From NCBI GenBank assembly GCA_038248505.1, contig JBBRXJ010000115.1, positions 1-5,926 on the forward strand: a stretch of 5,926 nt of DNA. The letters are read 5' to 3'. The stretch comes from JBBRXJ01 sp038248505. Lineage in GTDB: Bacteria; Bacteroidota; Bacteroidia; Bacteroidales; JBBRXJ01. The notes under the pieces were generated by a model, which made no database searches, had not been told where the DNA came from, and saw only the letters and a program-made list of their open reading frames with translations. Made by a program: the position numbers and the translations under genes. This document shows, one piece after another, positions 1 through 4,824 of this stretch. The first letter of the stretch is position 1. Every line of letters begins with the position of its first letter.

Positions 1-1
1 A

Positions 2-199
2 AGCTTCGATACACGTGTAACTGGCTCAGAGCTTATAGACTTAATTAACCGTTCAGCAATGATGTAAACGGGTATCTTTTATTCAAAAAGTTTTAATCTG
101 AAAGAGGAACAGCAAATTGCTGCTGCCATCACTGCTCTTGGCCTAGGAGAGATTACTCCTTTTAATCCTTGGAGTCGTATCTTGGAATATCTTATTTAA
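2..199 (+). pseudogene. Glutamate formimidoyltransferase, C-terminal remnant with in-frame stop
   Basis: This is the last 65 codons or so of a gene that enters from the left edge. One frame (codons from base 2) reads VTGSELIDLINRSAMM, a TAA stop at 65-67, then TGIFYSKSF, LKEEQQIAAAITALGLGEI and TPFNPWSRILEYLI, ending at TAA 197-199. The pattern 'VTGSE.(I/V)GL(I/V)P....LLDAG...', an acidic helix, 'LGL....PF.P..RIIEYLI' and an immediate stop is what I know from the C-terminus of the formiminotransferase domain (glutamate formimidoyltransferase, EC 2.1.2.5, histidine degradation to glutamate via formiminoglutamate and tetrahydrofolate). The stop falls where an Asp is usual, and the usual Gly-x-Ile-Pro is changed to Asp-Leu-Ile-Asn, so more than one conserved position is lost. 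The frame continues unshifted past the stop, so this is probably a nonsense mutation in a decaying gene, though a sequencing error could also explain the stop. Identification is from motif memory only. Confidence 0.62.
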
Positions 200-431
200 T
201 CAAGGTTACTTGTCCCGTTTGGTAGCGTCCTGCTATTTCATGAAACTCAATGATGTAATGTTAAGAATCATTATGAGTAATTCTATGTTCTCGGTTTCCA
301 TCCCATATATAGTCTGATTTCCTCTAATTTTCGATTCGTTCTTTTTGAACAATCTTAACATTTCTTAAAAAAGACAATTGAGAAATTATGAATGCCTCTA
401 TTTTATTGATGTTTTGGTCATGATGAGATTT
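192..431 (-). pseudogene. Degenerate minus-strand reading frame, family unknown
   Basis: On the minus strand one frame stays protein-like for 79 codons, with two stops inside (TAG at 324-326 and TAA at 261-263) and a final TAA at 192-194. Its blocks read HHDQNINKIEAFIISQLSF, LRNVKIVQKERIEN, then stop, RKSDYIWDGNREHRITHNDS, then stop, HYIIEFHEIAGRYQTGQVTLIK. The mix of charged and hydrophobic residues with Trp, Tyr and His is unlike random A/T-rich translation, and both stops could come from single base changes of Lys, Glu or Leu codons. It runs convergent to the formimidoyltransferase remnant and overlaps its last few bases. There is no in-frame ATG at its upstream end, and I do not recognise a family. 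Chance is a real alternative, because the stretch is short. Apart from this frame I see nothing in the gene-free stretch 200-495. Confidence 0.3.
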
Positions 432-495
432 TTACATATAAAAGATAAAAATTTAACTGCCCAAATTTTAACCTGGAAGTAAATTTGATTTATAA

Positions 496-1215
496 TTTAA
501 ATATTGTTTTACATACACCGTAGAAGAAATTATTGGGAATCACAACAAAATAGCTCAAGATATCACCTCAAAAATTAAACCACTGCAGTACTTTAGTGAT
601 TATCTAAAACAGGGTTACTTTCCATTTTATAATGAACTGCCGCCATTATATTTTTCGCGTCTGGAAGAAATTATTAATATGACACTTGAGATAGAACTAC
701 CCTTGTTGAGAGCTATTGATGTTGCATACGTTCATAAATTAAAACAGCTATTATTGATTATAGCTGAATCGGTACCATTCATCCCCAACATCAGCAAGCT
801 TAGTGAGCGAATTGGCATTAACAGAATAACACTGCTCGGTTACCTTCAATATTTGCAAGAAGCGCATCTGATATCAAGCTTATACAAAGATGCCAAAGGA
901 ATAAGCCGTTTGCAAAAATCCGATAAATTATATCTCGAAAATACAAACTTCATTTATGCATTAACACCACAAAATGTAAATATTGGCAATGTACGAGAAA
1001 CGTTTTTTTACAATCAACTGCTTTTAGATAATACCATTGAATATCCTGAACAAGCCGATTTTATTGTAAATATAAAATACACCTTTGAAATTGGTGGACA
1101 GAACAAAAAAACGAAACAGGTAAAACAAATAAAAAACTCTTATACGGTGGTTGATGATATTGAATTTGCTACAGGCAACCGAATACCTCTGTGGATGTTC
1201 GGGTTTTTATACTGA
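496..1215 (+). pseudogene. DUF4143 family ATP-binding protein, N-terminally truncated
   Basis: The open frame 496-1215 encodes the C-terminal part of a Bacteroidota-type AAA/DUF4143 ATP-binding protein. It is recognised by YTVEEIIGNHNKIAQDI, then LKQGYFPFY, a winged-helix-like block AESVPFIPNISKLSERIGI, GKGISRLQKSDKLYLENTN for the family's 'KGIS.L.KP.KIYL.N.N' motif, NVRETFFYNQL, YTFEIGGQNK, and the terminal DDIEFATGNRIPLWMFGFLY. Full-length members are usually about 370-400 residues, with Walker A and B motifs in the first 200; this frame keeps about 239. Upstream is a stop (TAA 493-495), and I find no P-loop (GxxGxGKT/S) in 200-495, so the ATPase core is gone. Coding character begins well before the first in-frame ATG (679), so that ATG is an internal Met and not a true start. 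The C-terminus is intact. A frameshift around 496-515 may hide a few more residues. These proteins have no well-established role, and the remnant is unlikely to act as an ATPase. Confidence 0.82.
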
Positions 1216-1289
1216 TGCTATTTTCAAAAAAAAAGAAATCATTAAGCAGATACAAACAAAAACTTAAATGCGGGTGTACTGTAATTAAT

Positions 1290-1323
1290 ATTTCAAAGAT
1301 ACAAAACGAAAGCAAATCACAAC
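1290..1323. repeat. Solitary CRISPR-repeat-like sequence (type II-C-like)
   Basis: The plus strand has TTCAAAGATAC at 1292-1302, five different bases, then GAAAGCAAATCACAAC at 1308-1323. Read on the minus strand it starts GTTGTGATTTGCTTTC and ends in GTATCTTTGAA. This is how I remember the first about 33 bases of the 46-47 base repeats of type II-C CRISPR arrays in Bacteroidota, with the middle bases changed. There is only one copy in the window, no spacers and no cas gene, so it is not an array. It could be an orphan repeat, an anti-repeat of a tracrRNA (the changed middle would form the usual bulge), or a relic. A six-base stem, TATTTC (1324-1329) with GAAATA (1351-1356), follows directly. 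It lies 48 bases past the stop codon of the amidotransferase gene. Confidence 0.5.
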
Positions 1324-1370
1324 TATTTCGACGTAATTCATTTAGAAACGGAAATAATAAATTGATTCTA

Positions 1371-2069
1371 TTAGTTTAAAAAATATAGTTTTTCTAACAA
1401 ATCGAACATAATCTTGTTATTGGGTTTAACATAGTGCAAATACGCTAGAATCGTTTCTTCGCTCTGTATATATTTGCCATCAACAATTTCATCTTTGCAG
1501 TGTTCTACAATATCGCGTATGGCTTGTTCATCCATCTCAAAATGAAATTGCACGCCAATTGTTTTATCGTTATAAATAAATAATTGATTTTTGCATGCTT
1601 CGGTTGAGGCGATACAGCTTGCTCCTGTTGGTAAATCAAAAGTGTCGCCATGCCAATTGAAAACATGAAATGGGTTTGGAATGAAGTCAAAGAATGTGTT
1701 TTGTTTTCCTTCATCTGTTTTATGAATTGGAAACCAACCGATCTCCTTAACTTGATTTTTATAGACTTTACTGCCGAGAGCTGAGGCAATAAGTTGTGAG
1801 CCTAAACAAATGCCAATTATAATTTTATTTGCACGGATGGCATTTCTTATAAATTCTTTTTCTTGAATAAGCCAAGGATATATAGTTTCATCGTTGGTTT
1901 CCATCGAACCTCCCATAATTATTAGCCAATCAATGGAGTTCATATCGGGAAGTTTTTCATTATTGTAAAGATGCGTAGCTGATATTTCAAATCCCTTTTC
2001 ATTGGCCCATATTAGAATAATTGCGGGCGTTTCAAAAGCTTCGTGTTGTAAGTAGTGTAGTCGTTTCAT
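1371..2069 (-). CDS. Type 1 (class I) glutamine amidotransferase-like protein
   Basis: This 232-residue protein is a single class I glutamine amidotransferase domain of the GMP-synthase-like (COG0518) group. The nucleophile elbow is GICLGSQ with Cys88, and the catalytic His176 and Glu178 lie in GVQFHFE, so the Cys-His-Glu triad for releasing ammonia from glutamine is complete. LIIMGGSM (49-56) is the usual oxyanion-side strand/loop, and NWHGDTFDLP (138-147) is a motif typical of this stand-alone group. No synthetase domain is fused and no partner is encoded nearby, so the acceptor is unknown. Related stand-alone proteins are often annotated 'GMP synthase-like' without proof of that role. The ATG is 2 bases after the stop of the oxidoreductase gene, so translation is likely coupled within one transcript. 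No Shine-Dalgarno sequence is evident. The protein is probably cytoplasmic, since no signal peptide is seen. Length and motifs look intact. Confidence 0.88.
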   Translation of the reverse strand: MKRLHYLQHEAFETPAIILIWANEKGFEISATHLYNNEKLPDMNSIDWLIIMGGSMETNDETIYPWLIQEKEFIRNAIRANKIIIGICLGSQLIASALGSKVYKNQVKEIGWFPIHKTDEGKQNTFFDFIPNPFHVFNWHGDTFDLPTGASCIASTEACKNQLFIYNDKTIGVQFHFEMDEQAIRDIVEHCKDEIVDGKYIQSEETILAYLHYVKPNNKIMFDLLEKLYFLN

Positions 2070-2071
2070 TG

Positions 2072-2647
2072 TTAAATCATTTTTACGCCTAATTTATGTA
2101 TGTCATTTAACCATTTTTTTCTTTTATTTTCGGAGGATGTTTTTATTGGCCCAAGTGAAGTGATTCGCACAGGACGAACGCCACAGAAATTAAGAATAGC
2201 GCGCTTCATAGAGTTGTGGCCTGGATTACGATAGACCAACGAATTATACCAAATCGGGGTATCCATGGTAACAATAAGTCTTGCGCTTTTTCCGGTTAAA
2301 AGTTTATCCCATAATAAAGAGTTCTCTCGAAATTTAAATGCGAAGCTAGGTAGGAATACTCTATCAATAAAGCCTTTTAGAAGGGCAGGGTAGGTGCCCC
2401 ACCAAGTAGGATACACAAAAACGATATGTTGGGCATTAATAATATCTTGTTGTATTTGCACTAAATCGGGCTCAAGCTCTGTGCGAATGCGATAACCATG
2501 CTGCAATACGGGCGTAAAATGCAAATCGGCAAGATGTACCAGTTTACATGAAGCTCCCGATGCTATTGCTCCATTCTGATAGTATTGTGACAGCTCTGTG
2601 GAGAAACTTTCTTTGTCAGGATTTCCATTAATTATGAGGATGTTCAT
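2072..2647 (-). CDS. NAD(P)H oxidoreductase, flavodoxin-like fold (Flavodoxin_2 family)
   Basis: This 191-residue protein belongs to the Flavodoxin_2 group (NAD(P)H:quinone oxidoreductases such as MdaB, KefF and YwrO-like enzymes), which bind FMN or FAD and transfer two electrons from NAD(P)H to quinones or other acceptors. It opens with MNILIINGNPDKESFS, the beta-strand and phosphate-binding loop. The family signature PTWWGTYPALLKGFIDRVF lies at 80-98, followed by the 'FKF....L...LL.GKSA' block at 105-122 and TMDTP at 127-131. I chose the ATG at 2645-2647 because it begins directly with the first strand; an in-frame ATG 54 bases upstream would add a Lys/Tyr/Phe-rich extension untypical of the family. 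An A11 tract lies just ahead of the start. The amidotransferase gene follows after 2 bases, so the pair forms a small operon, possibly read through from the S24 regulator gene 134 bases upstream. A role in quinone or electrophile detoxification is an inference from the family. Confidence 0.9.
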   Translation of the reverse strand: MNILIINGNPDKESFSTELSQYYQNGAIASGASCKLVHLADLHFTPVLQHGYRIRTELEPDLVQIQQDIINAQHIVFVYPTWWGTYPALLKGFIDRVFLPSFAFKFRENSLLWDKLLTGKSARLIVTMDTPIWYNSLVYRNPGHNSMKRAILNFCGVRPVRITSLGPIKTSSENKRKKWLNDIHKLGVKMI

Positions 2648-2648
2648 G

Positions 2649-2668
2649 TTTTTTTTTTTGTAAAGATA
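2649..2668 (-). promoter_or_regulatory. A11 tract and -7-like box ahead of the oxidoreductase start
   Basis: On the minus strand the sequence reads TATCTTTA (from 2668 to 2661), a C, eleven A residues (2659 to 2649), a C, then the ATG. TATCTTTA is one base from the Bacteroidota -7 consensus TAnnTTTG. I see no well-spaced -33 TTG, so the promoter call is weak. The A run sits in the ribosome-binding region, where A-rich sequence favours initiation in this phylum. A homopolymer of this length is also prone to slippage. Confidence 0.3.
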
Positions 2669-2729
2669 GAAAACATCAACGAAGATATTATTTATAAACA
2701 TAGATAAATATCAACACTTACAATCACAT

Positions 2730-2780
2730 CTTCTTAACTCCTCAACTTGGCTGTGGCGGATAATCCTTCAACTTCTCAAC
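2730..2780. repeat. Low-complexity CTTCAACT-type repeat flanking a GC-rich core
   Basis: Between the regulator stop and the oxidoreductase gene, the plus strand has CTTCTTAACTCCTCAACTTG, a GC-richer core (GCTGTGGCGGATAATCC), then TTCAACTTCTCAAC. On the minus strand this is a degenerate run of GTTGAGAAG/AGTTGAGGAG units on both sides of the core. It resembles the short heptad-like spacer repeats seen between genes in many Bacteroidota. It lies in the 3' region of the regulator transcript, and no hairpin with a T run is visible. Confidence 0.3.
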
Positions 2781-2781
2781 A

Positions 2782-3582
2782 TTAATTTCGAACTTGTTTT
2801 TTTAGCATCTCAATATCTTTTTTCACTTTAACAACGGCATTCATTAGCTTGCTTTCGGGCAATAGTGGATCGGGTAATTCTTCGCTTATGTAATGAACGA
2901 ATTTCCAAATTTCTTTTATTTCTGATAAGTGTACATCGTAGGCTTCGTACAGCGGGTTGAGCGAATATAAGGTGAGTTTTTGTTCGTCCTTCATTTTATT
3001 GTCAACTATTTTAAACATTAGGCCTTCCTCGAGTGTAAAAATGATATAGGCATTACCACTTACAATATGGTTCCAGTCTTGTAAGAACTCAGCAGTAACC
3101 CATGAACCGTCTGGAATAGGCAACATCGAATCGCCATTAAGCTGAAAGCTTCGATACTTACGATTCTTAGATAGAAATGGCAATTGAAAAACAGGCAGCT
3201 CACTAATATATTCAGGATCGGCAAAGCCACGTTTATAGCCAGCTTTGGCTTTTTCTGATACCAGTTCTATGTTTTCATTATTCTGACTATCAACAGTAGT
3301 TGCAAGTACGCGCAGATTACTACCTTTTATATAAACATCAAATCCTTTATCGAGTTGTGACATTTGGCTTTCACTCAACGATTGAATATCAACACGCAAC
3401 AAGGTATCAATCGCCACATTAAAATAGTTTGAAAAGGCTACTAAAGCATCCATGCCAGGTTCAGCTACTCCGTTTTCATATCCGCTTAAAGTTGAGCGTT
3501 TCATTTTTAGGCTAAACGACACATCGTCTTGAGTGCGACCTTTGCGCTTACGTAAGTACTTGATATTGCTGCTTAAAAACAT
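2782..3582 (-). CDS. LexA/CI-like transcriptional regulator (XRE helix-turn-helix plus S24 peptidase domain)
   Basis: This 266-residue protein has an N-terminal XRE-type helix-turn-helix (about 4-62; recognition region TQDDVSFSLKMKRSTLSGYENG with the usual Q, S and YE.G positions), a linker, and a C-terminal S24/LexA self-cleavage domain. The likely scissile bond is Ala114-Gly115 in KAKAGY, the nucleophile is Ser152 in NGDSMLP, and the general base is Lys191 in MFKIVDN, so the self-cleavage apparatus looks complete. The last 20 residues (VVKVKKDIEMLKKQV) are likely a short coiled coil. In this family, a stress signal such as RecA filaments on damaged DNA triggers cleavage and derepression; whether RecA is the trigger here is an inference. 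A promoter with a palindrome over its -7 box lies about 70-115 bases upstream, which fits autoregulation. The oxidoreductase and amidotransferase genes follow in the same direction, but no phage genes are seen, so this looks like a chromosomal regulator or a prophage relic. Confidence 0.92.
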   Translation of the reverse strand: MFLSSNIKYLRKRKGRTQDDVSFSLKMKRSTLSGYENGVAEPGMDALVAFSNYFNVAIDTLLRVDIQSLSESQMSQLDKGFDVYIKGSNLRVLATTVDSQNNENIELVSEKAKAGYKRGFADPEYISELPVFQLPFLSKNRKYRSFQLNGDSMLPIPDGSWVTAEFLQDWNHIVSGNAYIIFTLEEGLMFKIVDNKMKDEQKLTLYSLNPLYEAYDVHLSEIKEIWKFVHYISEELPDPLLPESKLMNAVVKVKKDIEMLKKQVRN

Positions 3583-3650
3583 TTTTAAAAATTTAAAGTT
3601 AATAATTTTATACAGTTTAATTAAATATTGACTAGTTTGTCGTCGTGGTA

Positions 3651-3696
3651 TTTGATTAAAAACTAATCAAAGATAATGCAAAATGTTTACAAACAA
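3651..3696 (-). promoter_or_regulatory. Promoter and palindromic operator of the S24 regulator gene
   Basis: On the minus strand TATCTTTG (3675 down to 3668) matches the Bacteroidota -7 box TAnnTTTG exactly. A TTG (3696 down to 3694) lies 18 bases upstream as a candidate -33 box. A perfect inverted repeat, TTTGATTA (3651-3658), AAAAC, TAATCAAA (3664-3671), overlaps the last four bases of the -7 box and covers the expected transcription start. This position is ideal for a dimeric repressor. The regulator encoded directly downstream is the natural candidate, which gives negative autoregulation. The 5' leader would be about 80 bases. Confidence 0.6.
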
Positions 3697-3860
3697 CACT
3701 ATGTATGTTTATTATTTTTTAATTTAAACAATATCAGGAGTTTACATTTTGTTATATTTTAAAAAAAAATAGGATTCAAATGTTTTGTGATTGAATAGCT
3801 TACTGTATGTTGCTAGCTGCTGCTTGCTTTTTAATGATTATTATCCATCTCCGTGGGGTT

Positions 3861-3884
3861 TATTAATGAAGGAACACATTAATA
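3861..3884. repeat. Perfect inverted repeat, 8-base arms
   Basis: TATTAATG (3861-3868), eight spacer bases, and CATTAATA (3877-3884) form a perfect inverted repeat in the gene-free stretch upstream of the regulator promoter. Two GC-rich patches, GCTAGCTGCTGC (3812-3823) and GCAGCGGCAGCTTAGC (3901-3916), flank it and are themselves imperfect inverted copies, so the whole of 3812-3916 may be a nested stem structure. It could be an operator, an RNA hairpin or a relic end of a small element. Confidence 0.4.
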
Positions 3885-3949
3885 TTTTAAAAAATTTAAA
3901 GCAGCGGCAGCTTAGCAATATCATTTTACAAAAAAATCGAAATCAATAG
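3866..3949 (+). CDS. Possible 27-residue peptide, function unknown
   Basis: A short frame starts at ATG 3866 and ends at TAG 3947-3949, encoding MKEHINILKNLKQRQLSNII followed by LQKNRNQ. It is basic and could form an amphipathic helix. A GGGG run at 3855-3858 lies about 7 bases ahead of the start, and the ATG sits inside the left arm of the 3861-3884 inverted repeat. There is no convincing promoter, and a frame of this length is common by chance in A/T-rich DNA. I see no similarity to a known small protein. It is the only candidate gene in 3583-4211. Confidence 0.12.
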   Translation: MKEHINILKNLKQRQLSNIILQKNRNQ

Positions 3950-4020
3950 GATAATTTTTAATAATATTTGATTCTGCATTATTGTACACCTAATTGGTTT
4001 ACCATATATTGTCAGACATT

Positions 4021-4180
4021 TTAGTTCCATTAGGGACGTTATTTCGGTAAAAATCACTAAACAACACAGCACGTCCCGTATGGGACGAAACATCTATTTC
4101 CCGATATTCCATCCCATACGAAATTCTCATTGTTTTTATATTATAGCTTTCAACCGAAATATCAGCCCTAACAGGCTTTG
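4021..4180. repeat. REP-like interspersed repeat with several hairpins
   Basis: This segment has several stems: GTTCC-ATTA-GGGAC (4024-4037), a perfect CGTCCC-GTAT-GGGACG (4072-4087), and AGCC-CTAACA-GGCT (4164-4177). These are framed by an outer pair, ATTTCGGT (4041-4048) and ACCGAAAT (4153-4160). A second CCCATACGAAA (4113-4123) echoes the central hairpin. Repeats of the type 'GTCCC.(N).GGGAC...TTTCGGTA' occur in many copies between genes in Bacteroidota, as I recall, and may be moved by REP-associated tyrosine transposases. Only this copy is in the window, and no such transposase gene is seen. It directly precedes the decayed nuclease gene. Confidence 0.6.
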
Positions 4181-4211
4181 CGTTTATTTAAAATCTTGTG
4201 AGAATATTTAA

Positions 4212-4699
4212 TTGCTAAGATTAAGCATGACTTTGGTGTATGATAATGTAGAATCAGTAAATAATACTCAATATTATGAGAGTATTCATTTTGTATAATC
4301 TCGGATTAATAGGAAATCAATGATCTGCGGCTATTTTTTTGATTAGGTGTGTAAGTTTAATAAGACGGTTGATGAATTATAATCCCGATTTGATAAGTGC
4401 TTGTATGTGATTAGGAATTTGAATAAACTAGATAGGGTTACTGTTAAATTGCGAGAATTTATTTTAAAATAAATAGTTTGAGACCGCTGATTTTGCAAGA
4501 TTTACAACAGATCAAGTTCGTTCGTGGGAGGATAATTTGACATATTATAGTGATTTAAAAAATTCTTTGGATACAGCTCAAGAAGAAGGGAAAATTGAAG
4601 GAAAGTTAGAAGGGCAAATTGAAATTGTCAAAAAAAGCCCTGAAAAAAGGACTTTCAGTGAATGATATTATCGACCTTACTGGATTATCAGAAGAGTAA
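4212..4699 (+). pseudogene. PD-(D/E)XK nuclease/transposase (Rpn/PDDEXK_2 type), decayed C-terminal part
   Basis: Pieces of one protein can be read in order across shifting frames: LVYDNVESVNNTQYYESIHFV (4233-4295), INDLRLFF (4316-4339), KFNKTVDEL, stop, SRFDKCLYVIRNLNKLDRV and VKLREFILK (4353-4469), FETADFARFTTDQVRSWEDN and LTYYSDLKNSLDTAQEEGKI with Gly/Glu/Lys repeats (4477-4629), and ALKKGLSVNDIIDLTGLSEE (4637-4696), ending TAA 4697-4699. This order (a '..FH..' segment, 'ELPKF', 'KWLYFIKN', 'FE.AE.A.FT.EE...YE.SLKYYRD.KN..DTA', EGK repeats, then 'ALK.GLS..DI..LTGLS.EEI') is that of the Rpn/PDDEXK_2 recombination-promoting nuclease family, usually about 280-310 residues. The N-terminal catalytic part is absent. 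Damage includes stops at 4296, 4344, 4380 and 4470, several frameshifts, and one clean shift in an A7 run (4630-4636). The usual Trp of KWLY is now Cys. It cannot encode a working protein. Confidence 0.8.
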
Positions 4700-4824
4700 A
4701 ATTAATAAAATAAAATAATCACATACTCCTCAAAGGTATCTGACCATGCACACAACGTTTTTTTGGATTTTTTTTGATTCTGTTCTGAGCAAGTAATTAA
4801 TAGAACCAATTAGAATTGTTGAAT

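Noticed and set aside
65..67. Programmed readthrough at the in-frame stop of the formimidoyltransferase remnant
   Set aside because: The codon is TAA, not the TGA or TAG used for selenocysteine or pyrrolysine, and nearby conserved residues are also lost. Gene decay is simpler.
420..479. A 19-codon plus-strand frame (MMRFLHIKDKN...)
   Set aside because: It is too short, has no ribosome-binding or promoter signal and no family resemblance, and overlaps the degenerate minus-strand frame.
1191..1379. A 62-codon plus-strand frame overlapping the end of the DUF4143 remnant
   Set aside because: It starts inside the DUF4143 reading frame, is Lys/Asn-rich like random A/T-rich translation, and runs through the CRISPR-repeat-like sequence. 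I see no family motif.
1260..1380. A full tracrRNA gene built on the repeat-like sequence
   Set aside because: After the anti-repeat-like part I do not see the expected second hairpin or a hairpin followed by a T run acting as terminator. Only one weak stem follows.
1505..1789. A 94-codon minus-strand frame inside the amidotransferase gene
   Set aside because: It is the out-of-frame shadow of an intact, motif-complete amidotransferase on the same strand.
2648..2701. An 18-residue N-terminal extension of the oxidoreductase (ATG at 2699-2701)
   Set aside because: The family begins directly with the first beta strand (MNILIINGNP). The extension translates the A11 tract and a Phe/Tyr-rich stretch and looks like leader DNA.
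4480..4500. GAGACCGCTGATTTTGCAAG as a second copy of the putative insertion-sequence end
   Set aside because: It resembles the 5830 sequence for only about ten bases and is fully explained as coding sequence for ETADFAR in the nuclease remnant.
4700..4824. A transcription terminator for the metallopeptidase gene
   Set aside because: T runs are present on the plus strand (4759-4765 and 4770-4777), but no stem precedes a T run on the minus strand, so I cannot support one.
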